Source of the DNA: Cohnella lupini
GTDB taxonomy: Bacteria; Bacillota; Bacilli; Paenibacillales; Paenibacillaceae
Assembly: GCF_003386205.1 (NCBI RefSeq)
Contig: NZ_QRDY01000001.1
Location: forward strand, 62,001 to 126,000
DNA: 64,000 nucleotides
Reading direction: 5' to 3'
This document shows positions 36,735 through 45,754 of this stretch, one piece after another (position 1 is the first letter of the stretch; each line of letters opens with the position of its first letter). The notes beneath the pieces were generated by a model. It had not been told where the DNA came from. It did not search any database and was given only the letters and a program-made list of their open reading frames with translations. The translations under genes and the position numbers were made by a program.

Positions 36735-36786
36735 ACGAAAAAGGAGCTAGCCAGGGAGAACGTACCTGGACTAGCTCCTTTTTCGT
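36735..36786. terminator. Bidirectional terminator
   Basis: ACGAAAAAGGAGCTAG and CTAGCTCCTTTTTCGT form a perfect outer stem, with an inner CCAGG/CCTGG helix. It ends both the FAH gene (plus) and the HD-GYP gene (minus). Confidence 0.9.
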
Positions 36787-37907
36787 TATTCGCCGGCTTC
36801 GTCGGTAAGCCTTTGCCGAATATCCAACAGCTTGGGCAACTGAGCGAAGAAAACGTCGACGACGTCGGGATCGAAATGCCGTCCGCGTTCCTCTCGGAAC
36901 AGATTTTCGATCTTCTCGAGCGGCCATGCGGCTTTGTATACCCGTTCGGCGCTTAAGGCGTCGAAGACGTCCGCGACGGCCGTAATTCTGCCGAAAATAT
37001 GGATTTCCTCGCCTTTCCTGCCCGAAGGGTAGCCGCTGCCGTCCCATTTCTCATGATGCTGCTCCGCGACGATAGAAGCCGTGCGAAGCAACTCCCTCTT
37101 TGATCCCTTCAACAGCTGATAGCCGATATTCGTATGGGATTTGATGATATCGTATTCCTCCGCCGTGAGCTTGCCCGGTTTGTTTAATACGGCGTCGGGG
37201 ATGGCGACCTTGCCGATATCATGCATGGGAGACGCCGTTCGGAGCAATTCGGCTTGATTGACGCCAAGTCCGAGTCCTAGCGCAAGGATGTACGAGTATT
37301 CGGCGACGCGTTTAACGTGATTGCCCGTTTCCTTCGACCGGATCTCGCCGATCTCGCCCATCGTCGAGATAATCTCGCGTTGCGTATCGATAATCTCCTG
37401 ATGCAGCATGACGGACTCCAAAGACTTACCCGCATAGGAGGCCGCCAAAGACAGCATATCCAGATCGCGCGTCGTAAAATAGCCGATTTCGGTCAATTTA
37501 TTGATCGCTTGGTACGCTCCGATGATTTCTCCGTCATTGTTTCGGAAGGGGACCGTAATGATCGATTTCGTATGATAACCGGTTTTTCGATCATTCTCGG
37601 CATTATGTCTAGGGTCGTTGTACGCGTCCTCGATAATAATGGGCTCTCCGGATTGGATGGCGCTGCCGACCAGACCCGTTCCGTACGGGATGCGGATTTC
37701 GTCGACCCCGTGAGCAACGGTCGTGTACAATTGGTGGTTAGCGTCATCGATAAGCCATACCGTGCATCTATCGGAGAGGATCATTTCCCGTCCCATGTTG
37801 GCCATGAGCACGAGCACCGCGTTTAATTTCTGTTCGCTTGCTATCTTTGCCGTATAGTCGAATATGATTCGCAATAAATCTTCCGGCGACAGCTCTATTT
37901 TATACAT
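36786..37907 (-). CDS. GAF and HD-GYP domain protein, putative c-di-GMP phosphodiesterase
   Basis: A 373-residue cytoplasmic protein: a GAF sensor domain (about residues 15-165) and an HD-GYP domain (about 185-365). The HD metal site is MHDIGK (H229, D230) and the GYP motif is HHEKWDGSGYP (284-294), both complete, so it is expected to degrade cyclic di-GMP. The ligand of the GAF domain is unknown. Of two close ATG codons, 37907 has the better spacing (nine bases) from AAGGAG; 37913 would leave three. Monocistronic. Confidence 0.9.
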   Translation of the reverse strand: MYKIELSPEDLLRIIFDYTAKIASEQKLNAVLVLMANMGREMILSDRCTVWLIDDANHQLYTTVAHGVDEIRIPYGTGLVGSAIQSGEPIIIEDAYNDPRHNAENDRKTGYHTKSIITVPFRNNDGEIIGAYQAINKLTEIGYFTTRDLDMLSLAASYAGKSLESVMLHQEIIDTQREIISTMGEIGEIRSKETGNHVKRVAEYSYILALGLGLGVNQAELLRTASPMHDIGKVAIPDAVLNKPGKLTAEEYDIIKSHTNIGYQLLKGSKRELLRTASIVAEQHHEKWDGSGYPSGRKGEEIHIFGRITAVADVFDALSAERVYKAAWPLEKIENLFREERGRHFDPDVVDVFFAQLPKLLDIRQRLTDEAGE

Positions 37908-37975
37908 CCGCATTCACTCCTTAGCCCGTCCATACCCTTATTCGAGAGAATAATGTCGAATCCTGCAAAAGCATT

Positions 37976-38013
37976 AAAAAAAGCAACTCCTTCCATGGAA
38001 AGAGTTGCTTTTT
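37976..38013 (-). terminator. Terminator of the MBL-TetR operon
   Basis: AAAAAGCAACTC and GAGTTGCTTTTT with an inner TTCCATGGAA palindrome; symmetric T tracts. It lies between the TetR stop and the HD-GYP start. Confidence 0.88.
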
Positions 38014-38032
38014 ACGAGGAATGGCGAAATGA

Positions 38033-38593
38033 TTAAAAGTGGGCGACCAATCCATCGATGTAATAAGTGATCGCTTTTGAAATGCTCTCCATCAAGTCCT
38101 CTTTCATCTGAAAGCCTCCCGTCGATTCCAAAGACGCGAAGCCGTGAACCAAGCTTCGCAATCCCCTTATCGCGTGCGTAGTCTCCTCTTGAGGGACGCC
38201 GAGAGGCTTCATCAAGCGAATAAACAGATTCAGGATATTCGTCTTCGACTCTTCCAATCCGGGATGATTAGAATCGTTTAAGCGAATGATGGCTTCGTAT
38301 AGACCCGGATGCAGCCGTACGAATTGCACGTAGGTTTTGCCGATTTCGATAAGGGCCTGTTTGCCCGATTGTCCAATAGCCGCGTCGTTAAGTCGATTCT
38401 CTAGCAATCGATGAGCATGCAGGCTAAGCTTTAGACGCAGGTCGGGAAGTCCATCCACATGGTTATAGAGAGAAGGAGTTTTGATTCCTAATTGCCCCGC
38501 GACGTTCGCCAAAGTAATCTGATCCCATCCGTTACGATCGGCGATATCCGCCGCGGCCGCAATGACGATTTCGGGCTTGATTCCGGCTCTCAT
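38033..38593 (-). CDS. TetR/AcrR-family repressor
   Basis: A 186-residue DNA-binding regulator. The N-terminal helix-turn-helix is in ITLANVAGQLGIKTPSLYNHVDG (residues 25-47); the C-terminal region matches the TetR_C_33 (WHG) ligand-binding type. It overlaps the upstream MBL-hydrolase gene by four bases (ATGA), so it is translated with it. It most likely represses its own operon through the palindrome in the promoter at 39348-39376. The inducer is unknown. Confidence 0.92.
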   Translation of the reverse strand: MRAGIKPEIVIAAAADIADRNGWDQITLANVAGQLGIKTPSLYNHVDGLPDLRLKLSLHAHRLLENRLNDAAIGQSGKQALIEIGKTYVQFVRLHPGLYEAIIRLNDSNHPGLEESKTNILNLFIRLMKPLGVPQEETTHAIRGLRSLVHGFASLESTGGFQMKEDLMESISKAITYYIDGLVAHF

Positions 38594-39315
38594 CCTGTAT
38601 TCCTCCTGCTGTTCTGGCGTTGTTCGGCTTCGACAAGCGCCCGTTTTATTTCGGCGGCGGGCTGAAGGAGGGCGGGACCATGGCCGACCACCAATAGGGT
38701 AGGATTTAGCTTTAATACTCTATGAGCGCTTGCGATAGCGGTCGGCGCATGCCACGTGGCCAACGCCGGGAACGGGAACTTCCACTTCAAGGTGCCGGAT
38801 ACGGCAAAGCCGCCTTTGGCTTGGAACGCGTCGCCCGCGATAACCGTGTTGCTTATCGTTTCGTGAAAAGCGAAATGCCCGGGAGTATGACCCGGAGTAG
38901 CAACGGCTACGAGGGAGCCGAACCGGTCGTTATCGTCGAAAAGGAAATCGGGCTCGAACGGAGCTTTTTTCGGCACGCCGCCTTTAATCGGTACTTGAGC
39001 TTCATTCGGCAACAAGGAGCGATCGCCTTTCAGAACCGCATCGTCCCTGCGGGAAATCCCGATTTTAACTTCCGGATATTTCTCTTTCAAATAAGGAACC
39101 GCGCCGATATGATCATCATGGGCATGCGTGAGCAAGATACGGGTCAATGGCTTTCCGGTAGCTTGAATGGCGGCATGTATGCCTTTGGCGACGAATGGCA
39201 TGCATGCGTCGATTAACGTTACGCCGCCGTCTTCTTCGACCAGATAGCAGTTTAACGGGAAAAGTCTGGGCAGGAATATAAGCTGGGTTACGGGACCCCA
39301 AGTCGTTTTTTTCAT
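38590..39315 (-). CDS. MBL-fold metallo-hydrolase
   Basis: A 241-residue metallo-beta-lactamase-fold hydrolase with the metal motif THAHDDHIG, a second His in VATPGHTPGHF and the Asp ligand in VIAGDAF, plus VVGHGPAL near the end. Relatives hydrolyse thioesters, lactones or other small substrates; the true substrate is not predictable. I use ATG 39315, eight bases after GGAGG; an ATG five codons earlier lies in front of the ribosome site. First gene of a two-gene operon with its TetR regulator. Confidence 0.88.
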   Translation of the reverse strand: MKKTTWGPVTQLIFLPRLFPLNCYLVEEDGGVTLIDACMPFVAKGIHAAIQATGKPLTRILLTHAHDDHIGAVPYLKEKYPEVKIGISRRDDAVLKGDRSLLPNEAQVPIKGGVPKKAPFEPDFLFDDNDRFGSLVAVATPGHTPGHFAFHETISNTVIAGDAFQAKGGFAVSGTLKWKFPFPALATWHAPTAIASAHRVLKLNPTLLVVGHGPALLQPAAEIKRALVEAEQRQNSRRNTG

Positions 39316-39347
39316 CTTCAACGCCTCCATTTACTAATCATGTTATT

Positions 39348-39376
39348 ATAATAACTAATATCATTAGTTTTTGCAA
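39348..39376 (-). promoter_or_regulatory. Promoter of the MBL-TetR operon with operator in the spacer
   Basis: On the minus strand TTGCAA and TATTAT have a 17-bp spacer, and the spacer holds the inverted repeat ACTAATGATATTAGT (39368-39354). A further TTATTATAATAA palindrome and an outlying ATTAGT lie just downstream. This is a typical TetR repression site; use by the cotranscribed regulator is inferred. Confidence 0.65.
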
Positions 39377-39478
39377 GAGGGAAATTCCATATAAGCGGAG
39401 GAGTCGCTAGAATAGCCGATTACGGGAGCGAAAATGCCGGCTAAAGGTTCAAGATGATCTTATCCCTCCGTTAGTTGT

Positions 39479-39507
39479 TTGACTCCCTTACTTCGAGGGA
39501 ATTTACT
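39479..39507 (+). promoter_or_regulatory. Possible promoter of the sugar ABC operon
   Basis: TTGACT and TTTACT with a 17-bp spacer; the spacer contains a TCCCT/AGGGA inverted repeat. The -10 box is only moderate. Confidence 0.4.
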
Positions 39508-39558
39508 CTTACAATAAGAGAGTAAGCAATAAACACATACCTTTGGGAGGTCTACCAA

Positions 39559-40947
39559 GTGAAAAGAAACGCAACAGTCATGCTTACCCTGATTCTTGCT
39601 ATGTCGACGTTACTAGCGGCATGCGGCGGTAAAAACAACAATAACGGCACGGCATCTTCAAGCGCGTCGTCTTCGGCTAGCGCCCCGGCTTCCGAAGCGG
39701 CTTCACCGAGCGAAGAAACGGTTGAGCCTTTCACCGTTTCGCTTCGCCACATTCAAATCGGCGATCCGCAGAAATTCCGTAAAGCGATTCTGGATGAAGT
39801 AGTTAAACGTACGGAAGCGGAAGTGCCGGGCGTGACGTTCGAGCTTGACGGCATCGAAGACGCGGTTAACCGGTTCACCAAGCTTCCCGCCGAAATGGCG
39901 GCAGGCAACCCTCCGAAAATCTTCGACTTATTCGGCGGTAACGCGGACGCGCTGAAATACGCGAAAGCCGGTCGTTTGCTAGACCTGACGCCGATCATCG
40001 AAGAATTGGGCATCAAAGACAAATTCCTTAACGTTTTCGGCCAATTTACGTTGGATGGCAAGATCTACGGCTTGCCGATCGGCGGCTCCGTCGAGGGCGT
40101 ATTCTACAACACGGAGCTGTTCCAAGCGAATGGCTTGAACGCTCCAACGACGTGGGATGACTTGGTTAAAGCGGCGGACACTTTAAAGGCAAAAGGAATC
40201 ACTCCTTTCGCAATGGGTTCCCAAGCGGCTTGGGTACCAAACATGCTCGTAGGCACATTGGTTGGCCGTTATGCCAACGGATTCCCGAACGGCATCGTAA
40301 CCGGCGACGTTAAATGGAACTCCCCGGAAGTCGTATCGGCCTATACCCTGTACCAAGATTGGGTCAAGAACGGTTACTTCACCAAAGGCGAGCTCGGCAA
40401 ATCCTATGACGATATGCTGAATGATTTCGCGGCCGGCAAAGCGGGCATGATGTTCGACGGAAGCTGGCGTTCGTCCGCGTTCAAAGAAGGCGCGGTAGCT
40501 GCCGGCATGGCGGGTAAAGTCGGATTCGTCGCCCTACCTGCTCTTCCTAACGCTGCCGGCGATCAAACCTCGCTTAACGCGAACTTCAGTAACGGCTACG
40601 GATTCTCTTCCGACCTGGACGAGAATGAATTGAAAGCAGTGACATCGTTCATCAAGAACCTGTACAACGATGAGATGCAGCTGCGAGGATTGCTGGAAGA
40701 CGGCGTTCTTCCTTCCATGAAGCTGTCCGACGAGTCCCTGGCGCAAGTCACGGATCCGGTAGTTAAACAAGTACTCGACGTTATGAAAGCAGCCGGTTCG
40801 ACTTTCGTTCACTTCGATGCTATCGCCCAAAAACCGGTATACAGCGAAACCGAGCTTCAATTGCAAAAGCTGATCGCCGAAAAAGCGAGCGCGCAAGAAG
40901 TCGGAGACGCGATCCAAAAGGTACAAGAAGTCGAGAACTCGAAGTAA
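39559..40947 (+). CDS. Sugar ABC transporter, substrate-binding lipoprotein
   Basis: Family 1 extracellular solute-binding protein, 462 residues, anchored to the outer membrane face by a lipoprotein signal ending LLAAC (Cys22), followed by an Asn/Ser/Ala-rich linker (24-56). The binding domain shows VFYNTELFQANGLNAPTTWDDLVKAADTLKAKGITPFA, characteristic of sugar-binding proteins. It starts at GTG 39559 after GGGAGG. First gene of a three-gene importer; a GC-rich hairpin separates it from the permeases. The sugar is unknown. Confidence 0.92.
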   Translation: MKRNATVMLTLILAMSTLLAACGGKNNNNGTASSSASSSASAPASEAASPSEETVEPFTVSLRHIQIGDPQKFRKAILDEVVKRTEAEVPGVTFELDGIEDAVNRFTKLPAEMAAGNPPKIFDLFGGNADALKYAKAGRLLDLTPIIEELGIKDKFLNVFGQFTLDGKIYGLPIGGSVEGVFYNTELFQANGLNAPTTWDDLVKAADTLKAKGITPFAMGSQAAWVPNMLVGTLVGRYANGFPNGIVTGDVKWNSPEVVSAYTLYQDWVKNGYFTKGELGKSYDDMLNDFAAGKAGMMFDGSWRSSAFKEGAVAAGMAGKVGFVALPALPNAAGDQTSLNANFSNGYGFSSDLDENELKAVTSFIKNLYNDEMQLRGLLEDGVLPSMKLSDESLAQVTDPVVKQVLDVMKAAGSTFVHFDAIAQKPVYSETELQLQKLIAEKASAQEVGDAIQKVQEVENSK

Positions 40948-40986
40948 AAGACAGACAAGAGCCATCATCTAGCTGGAAGTTTGGTG

Positions 40987-41025
40987 AGGAGGCACCGCCC
41001 GCCCCGAGTGGGCGGGCCTCCTTTT
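40987..41025 (+). terminator. Intercistronic GC-rich hairpin in the sugar operon
   Basis: GAGG-CACC-GCCCGCC against GGCGGGC-CTCC, followed by TTTT. Likely a partial terminator that favours expression of the binding protein over the permeases. Confidence 0.75.
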
Positions 41026-41043
41026 CCATAGTGGGGAGGAACC

Positions 41044-41922
41044 ATGAAAAACGCGCTTAGAAATCCCGCGGCCTACTTAATGTTCATCATTCCGACGATT
41101 GCGCTGTACGGATTGTTTTTCCTGTATCCCATGTTCTCGTCGGTTTTCTACGCCTTCACGAACTGGAACGGATTGGAAGAAACGAAATTTATGGGTTGGG
41201 CTAATTTCGAGACGGCGTTCGGAGATCGGAATTTCCGCAGCGCCATTATCAACAACATGTATTTCATCGTTTTCTCGGTGGGGCTTCAAGTTCCCGTCAT
41301 CGTTTTATTCGCGTTGTTAATAAGCAACGTAAAGCGCTTCAAGGGATTTTACAAAACGACGGTATTCATTCCGTCGATCCTGTCCACATCCGTTATCGGT
41401 ATTTTGTGGGGCTTCATCTATGATCCGGACATTGGACCGATCTCGGCTGGCCTCAAGTTTTTCGGAATCGAACCGATCTATTGGTTGGCGGATTCCAAGT
41501 GGGCCATGATCGCGATACTGCTAACCAATGCGTGGCAGTGGGTCGGTTTTTATATTGTACTCATACTGGCTGCCATTCTCGCGATTCCCAAGGACATCGA
41601 CGAGGCGGCGGCCATCGACGGGGCGAACGCTACGCAACGCGCGTGGTACTTGACCATTCCTTTGATCAAACCGATTATATCCGTCGTCGTTATGTTATCC
41701 ATTGCCGGCGCGATGAGGGTCGTCGATATCGTCCTCGTCATGACGAACGGCGGTCCCGCAGGATCCACGGAGGTTATGGCTTCCTACATGGTCAATAAAG
41801 CGATTAAGTACGGCGATTACGGATACGGCATGGCGTTATCCATTATAATCTTCGCGTTCGCTCTGGTTTTCACGGCTATCTATCAGCTTACGCTCGGTAA
41901 GACGGAAAGGATTGAATACTAA
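41044..41922 (+). CDS. Sugar ABC transporter permease (MalF/UgpA type)
   Basis: A 292-residue membrane subunit with six predicted membrane segments. AYLMFIIPTIALYGLFFLYPM is the typical first segment and DEAAAIDGANATQRAWYLTIP the cytoplasmic EAA loop that docks the ATPase. ATG 41044 has GGGGAGG upstream. It shares one base with the second permease (TAATG), so the two are translated together. Confidence 0.93.
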   Translation: MKNALRNPAAYLMFIIPTIALYGLFFLYPMFSSVFYAFTNWNGLEETKFMGWANFETAFGDRNFRSAIINNMYFIVFSVGLQVPVIVLFALLISNVKRFKGFYKTTVFIPSILSTSVIGILWGFIYDPDIGPISAGLKFFGIEPIYWLADSKWAMIAILLTNAWQWVGFYIVLILAAILAIPKDIDEAAAIDGANATQRAWYLTIPLIKPIISVVVMLSIAGAMRVVDIVLVMTNGGPAGSTEVMASYMVNKAIKYGDYGYGMALSIIIFAFALVFTAIYQLTLGKTERIEY

Positions 41923-42752
41923 TGCCGGCCTCGCTCAAAAAAACAATTCCGCACATCGTTTTGATGGTCTACGTCGTCATTATTTTGTTCCCTTTCGTCT
42001 TCGTCGTCTTCTCCTCCTTGAAGGAAAATAACGTGGAAATCGCGCAAGCGCCGTTTGCTTTTCCGAAAGCCTTGTATTTCCAGAACTACGTAGACGCATG
42101 GGTTCAAGCGAGCATAGACGTTTATTTCTGGAACAGCGCATACCTCGGGGTATCCTCCGCCGTGTTGGGAGTTCTGCTCGCCGCCGGAACATCATTCGCC
42201 CTTACGAGGATGAAATTCAAATTCGCGAGCAAGCTTATCTACCAAGTCATTCTGCTCGGGATGCTGATCCCAGGTAACGTATTATTCATCGCCCAATATA
42301 TTCTGATGATGGATCTGCACATTCTAGGTAAGCATTGGGCACTATTCTGGCCTTACACCGCGGGGGCTCTGCCGTTCAGCGTGCTGCTGATCGCCGCGTT
42401 CATGAAAGCCATTCCAGTCGAGCTCGAAGAAGCGGCTATTATCGATGGACTGAGCGCGCCGGGATTGTTCGCGCGCATCGTGCTTCCGCTTACGATTCCG
42501 GCGTTGGTCACCGTATTCATCATCAATTTTCTCGGCAACTGGAACGAGTATTTGTTGGCCAGCTTTTTCATCAGCAAGGACGCGCTCCGAACGTTGCCGA
42601 CCGGGATGGTCGGGTTCAGGGACGCTTATCAAACGAACTACGCGTTGATATGCACGGGTATCGTGTTCAGCGTAACTCCCGTATTGATCCTGTACGCGTT
42701 TCTGCAAGAGCAGATCATCGAAGGAATTACGGCGGGTAGCGTTAAAGGTTAG
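41922..42752 (+). CDS. Sugar ABC transporter permease (MalG/UgpE type)
   Basis: Second channel subunit, 276 residues with six membrane segments; the EAA loop reads LEEAAIIDGLSAPGLFARIVLP and the family segment LPTGMVGF follows. Last gene of the operon. No ATP-binding gene is present, which in Bacillales is usual for this importer class: a shared ATPase of the MsmX type encoded elsewhere normally serves several such systems. Confidence 0.93.
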   Translation: MPASLKKTIPHIVLMVYVVIILFPFVFVVFSSLKENNVEIAQAPFAFPKALYFQNYVDAWVQASIDVYFWNSAYLGVSSAVLGVLLAAGTSFALTRMKFKFASKLIYQVILLGMLIPGNVLFIAQYILMMDLHILGKHWALFWPYTAGALPFSVLLIAAFMKAIPVELEEAAIIDGLSAPGLFARIVLPLTIPALVTVFIINFLGNWNEYLLASFFISKDALRTLPTGMVGFRDAYQTNYALICTGIVFSVTPVLILYAFLQEQIIEGITAGSVKG

Positions 42753-42852
42753 TATTCGAATCAAGGAACATCATAGGCTTTGCTCTCCGACTGGAGGGCA
42801 ACGCTTTGTTGTGTTATAAAGAGGAGAGTGATTGGAGAGGAGGGCGCCGCAC

Positions 42853-43356
42853 GTGAACGTGAACTCGTTTCCCCCGATCGTCGACGCAAGGTCGCGTATT
42901 CTTGTGCTTGGCAGCATGCCGGGCGTAGCTTCGTTGCAGGCTCACCAATATTACGGGAACGCGCGGAACTATCTCTGGCGAATCGTATACGGTTTGTTCG
43001 GAGGGGGAAGAGAGCCCGACGAGGAATATGAGGGAAGGATAACGTTCGCATTGGAGAACGGTGTCGCGCTGTGGGATGTCATCGCGAGCTGCGAGAGGGT
43101 TGGAAGCTTGGACAGCAATATCAAGCTGGCCATCCCGAACGATATACCCGGACTGCTGGCCGTATATCCTAATATAGAAGTTCTTGCATGCAACGGGACG
43201 AAGTCGTATTCCGAGCTAATGAAGCATTTCGGCACCGATCCGGAAATCAGGCTGAGAAAGGTGCTGCGCATGCCGTCCACGAGTCCGATTCCGACAAGAG
43301 ACTATCGCGGATTAGACGATCGATTACAGGTTTGGCGAACATTACTGGACAAATAA
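42853..43356 (+). CDS. DNA-deoxyinosine glycosylase
   Basis: A 167-residue uracil-DNA glycosylase superfamily enzyme of the hypoxanthine-DNA glycosylase branch, expected to remove deaminated adenine from DNA. The N-terminal GSMPGVASLQAHQYYGNARNYLW and the LWDVIASCERVGSLDSNI and MPSTSPIPT segments are characteristic. I start at GTG 42853, nine bases after GAGGAGG, rather than at the in-frame TTG 42832 that overlaps the ribosome site. Single gene, convergent with the YfiT-like gene. Confidence 0.88.
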   Translation: MNVNSFPPIVDARSRILVLGSMPGVASLQAHQYYGNARNYLWRIVYGLFGGGREPDEEYEGRITFALENGVALWDVIASCERVGSLDSNIKLAIPNDIPGLLAVYPNIEVLACNGTKSYSELMKHFGTDPEIRLRKVLRMPSTSPIPTRDYRGLDDRLQVWRTLLDK

Positions 43357-43391
43357 ACAGCCAGGGAGAGGGAGTCCTCTACCTGGCTGTT
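43356..43391. terminator. Convergent-gene hairpin terminator
   Basis: AACAGCCAGG and CCTGGCTGTT around an inner AGAGG/CCTCT helix. T run is weak on the plus strand. Confidence 0.7.
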
Positions 43392-43405
43392 ATGATTATC
43401 GGAGC

Positions 43406-43942
43406 TTACCAACCGTTGCGCGAGCGTAAAGACGTGATATGGGCCGTGTGATGCTTTCCGTGCCACGAGAAGTAGGCAAGCAGCCTATCCAGCGCGTTAA
43501 AGCCGCTAGCGGGATGCAGGAAGCCTCTCGAGAATGATTCAGCCGGAAGGGAACGCAATAAGGCGTCCATTCGTTCGTGAATGCCCTCGAGAATCTTCAG
43601 CGAAGATTCCACGGGCATCATGTTGGAATCGTATAGCTTAACCCATTCGTTTTCCTCGAAAGCTTTGATCGAAGGTTGCTCCTCGGTCAAAGCCAGCTTG
43701 GTCCGGGTGAAGCCGTTCATCGAGGCATCCGCTACGTGGTGGACGACCTGTCTTACCGTCCAACCGCCCGGCCTGTAAGGCGTATCGAGCTGTTCGTCGG
43801 ATAATCCTTCGACTGCCCGGCGAAGGCGAGAGGCGGTTTCAGACAGCTCCTCGATCCGACTTAAACGCGTTTCCGCATTCGTTTCCCCGTCGTATTGAAA
43901 TTGCCCTATCGGATATTTTAATTGTTCCAACTCATCTGACAT
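43406..43942 (-). CDS. DinB-fold metal-dependent hydrolase, YfiT (BstA) type
   Basis: A 178-residue four-helix-bundle protein of the DinB/YfiT superfamily. The N-terminal LKYPIGQFQ, the GGWTVRQVVHHVADASMN segment and WHGKHHTAHI supply the three-histidine metal site. B. subtilis YfiT relatives have been described as metal-dependent hydrolases or bacillithiol S-transferases; the latter role is plausible in this lineage but not proven by sequence. Its start lies 21 bases after the stop of pepF, so cotranscription is likely. Confidence 0.85.
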   Translation of the reverse strand: MSDELEQLKYPIGQFQYDGETNAETRLSRIEELSETASRLRRAVEGLSDEQLDTPYRPGGWTVRQVVHHVADASMNGFTRTKLALTEEQPSIKAFEENEWVKLYDSNMMPVESSLKILEGIHERMDALLRSLPAESFSRGFLHPASGFNALDRLLAYFSWHGKHHTAHITSLRSRNGW

Positions 43943-43963
43943 CGCAAGTTTCCCCTCTCGCGG

Positions 43964-45754
43964 TTATTTTGTAAGCTGCTCCATTTGCTCGATCAACTCT
44001 TCGAACACGCTCATCGCTTGGCGAATCGGCTCGGGCGTAGACATATCCACGCCGGCTTCCTTCAGGATGTTGATGGAATAGTCTTTGCCCCCGCTCTTCA
44101 AGAAGCCGAGATACCGATCGACCGCGGGCTTCCCTTCGTCGAGAATTTGTTTGGCGAAGCTTGTCGCCGCGGAGAAGCCCGTAGCGTATTTGAACACGTA
44201 GAAGCTGTTGTAGAAATGGGGAATGCGCGCCCATTCCATCTCGATGTCTTTATCCACGACCATTCCTTTGCCGTAATAGCTCAGATTGAGATCGTAGTAG
44301 ATCGAGCTCAACTCCTGCGGAGTTAACGCTTCGCCTTGCTCCGCTTTCTCGTGAATGATCTTCTCGAATTCCGCGAACATCGTCTGACGGAACACCGTAG
44401 TACGGAATTGGTCGGCGTAATAAGTGAGAAGATACATTTTCTCCTTCGGATCCGTGGACTTCTCGAGCAAGTTGTTCATAAGCAACGCTTCGTTCAGCGT
44501 CGAAGCAACCTCGGCAAGGAATATCGTATATTGCGCATCCCGATAGTCGTTGTTTTTGTCGGAGTAGTAGGAATGCAGGGCATGGCCCATCTCGTGCGTC
44601 AAAGTAAACATGCTGTTCAAATTATCGTTATGGTTGAGCAATACGTAAGGATGCGTACCGAACGCTCCCCAGCTGTAGGCACCGCTGCGTTTGCCTTCGT
44701 TCTCGTAAATATCGATCCAGCGGCCGTCGAAGCCTTCTTGAAGCACTTTGCGGTAGTCGTCCCCGAGCGGGGCAAGGCTTTCGTAGACTTTGGTTTTCGC
44801 CTGCTCATAGGTGATGTCCATATCGAACTCTTCGACTAGCGGCGCGAAAAGATCGTACATATGTAATTCGTCCAGCTTCAGAAGTTTTTTGCGAAGCTCC
44901 ATGTATCTGTGCATAAGCGGCAAGTATTCGTGAATCGTGGAGATCAGGTTGTCGTATACGGATTGCGGAATGTTGTCGCCGTATAACGACATTTCCAGAG
45001 CGGACGGATAATGGCGAGCTTTGGCGTAGAACAGGTTCTTGGTCACGTTGGCGTTAAGGGTCGAGGCTAGCGTGTTTTTCCATTTGCCGTACGTGTCGTA
45101 CATCGCTTTGAAAGCATCGCGACGAACTTCCTGGTTTTTGCTTTCCAAGAATTGAATGTAGCGCCCGTGGGTTAACTCGACTTCTTCGCCTTGCTCGTTC
45201 TTCACTTTAGGGAATTTCAGGTCGGCGTTGTTGAGCATGCCGAATATCGTGCCTGGGGCTTGCGAGATGTTGCCGGCTTGCGCAAGCAACGATTCTTCGT
45301 TCTTGGACAAGATGTGCGGCTTCTGGCGGAGCATCTCCTCTAGCGTACGCTTGTATTTAGCAAGGGAAGGATCCGCGATAAGTCCGGTCAGCTGTTGTTC
45401 GGACAAGCCCAGTATTTCCGGAGTGATGAAGGAAGCAGCTTCGCCAACCTCGACGCTAATCTTCTTGGATTTATCCGATAATGCCTGATAGGACGGCTCG
45501 GCGGTATCTTCATGATGTCTCATATTGGCGTAGACGTATAAGCGTTCGGTCAACAGGGAGATGTCGTCCTCCAAGGCAAAACATTTGGCGATGGAAGCAG
45601 CGTCCTGCAATTTACCCTGATAGCTGGTAATTTCTCCGATCAGTCCTTTAACACGGCTGAATTCGGCATCCCAAGCGGCTTGGTTCGGGTACAAATCCTC
45701 GAGTTTCCATCGGTGCTCCTGCGGGGTTTCGGTACGTTTGGCTACTTGTTTCAT
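43964..45754 (-). CDS. pepF: Oligoendopeptidase F
   Basis: M3-family zinc metallopeptidase that degrades oligopeptides. The zinc site HEMGHALHSYY (HExxH) and the downstream Glu in FLAEVASTLNEALL are intact, and the N-terminal RHWKLEDLYP-type segment (EHRWKLEDLYP) is typical. From ATG 45754 the protein has 596 residues, the usual length; AGGAGG lies 12 bases upstream. The same frame is open to ATG 45910, which has its own GGAGG site and would add a 52-residue signal-peptide-like extension. It fits with the opp importer as a peptide-processing enzyme. Confidence 0.93.
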   Translation of the reverse strand: MKQVAKRTETPQEHRWKLEDLYPNQAAWDAEFSRVKGLIGEITSYQGKLQDAASIAKCFALEDDISLLTERLYVYANMRHHEDTAEPSYQALSDKSKKISVEVGEAASFITPEILGLSEQQLTGLIADPSLAKYKRTLEEMLRQKPHILSKNEESLLAQAGNISQAPGTIFGMLNNADLKFPKVKNEQGEEVELTHGRYIQFLESKNQEVRRDAFKAMYDTYGKWKNTLASTLNANVTKNLFYAKARHYPSALEMSLYGDNIPQSVYDNLISTIHEYLPLMHRYMELRKKLLKLDELHMYDLFAPLVEEFDMDITYEQAKTKVYESLAPLGDDYRKVLQEGFDGRWIDIYENEGKRSGAYSWGAFGTHPYVLLNHNDNLNSMFTLTHEMGHALHSYYSDKNNDYRDAQYTIFLAEVASTLNEALLMNNLLEKSTDPKEKMYLLTYYADQFRTTVFRQTMFAEFEKIIHEKAEQGEALTPQELSSIYYDLNLSYYGKGMVVDKDIEMEWARIPHFYNSFYVFKYATGFSAATSFAKQILDEGKPAVDRYLGFLKSGGKDYSINILKEAGVDMSTPEPIRQAMSVFEELIEQMEQLTK

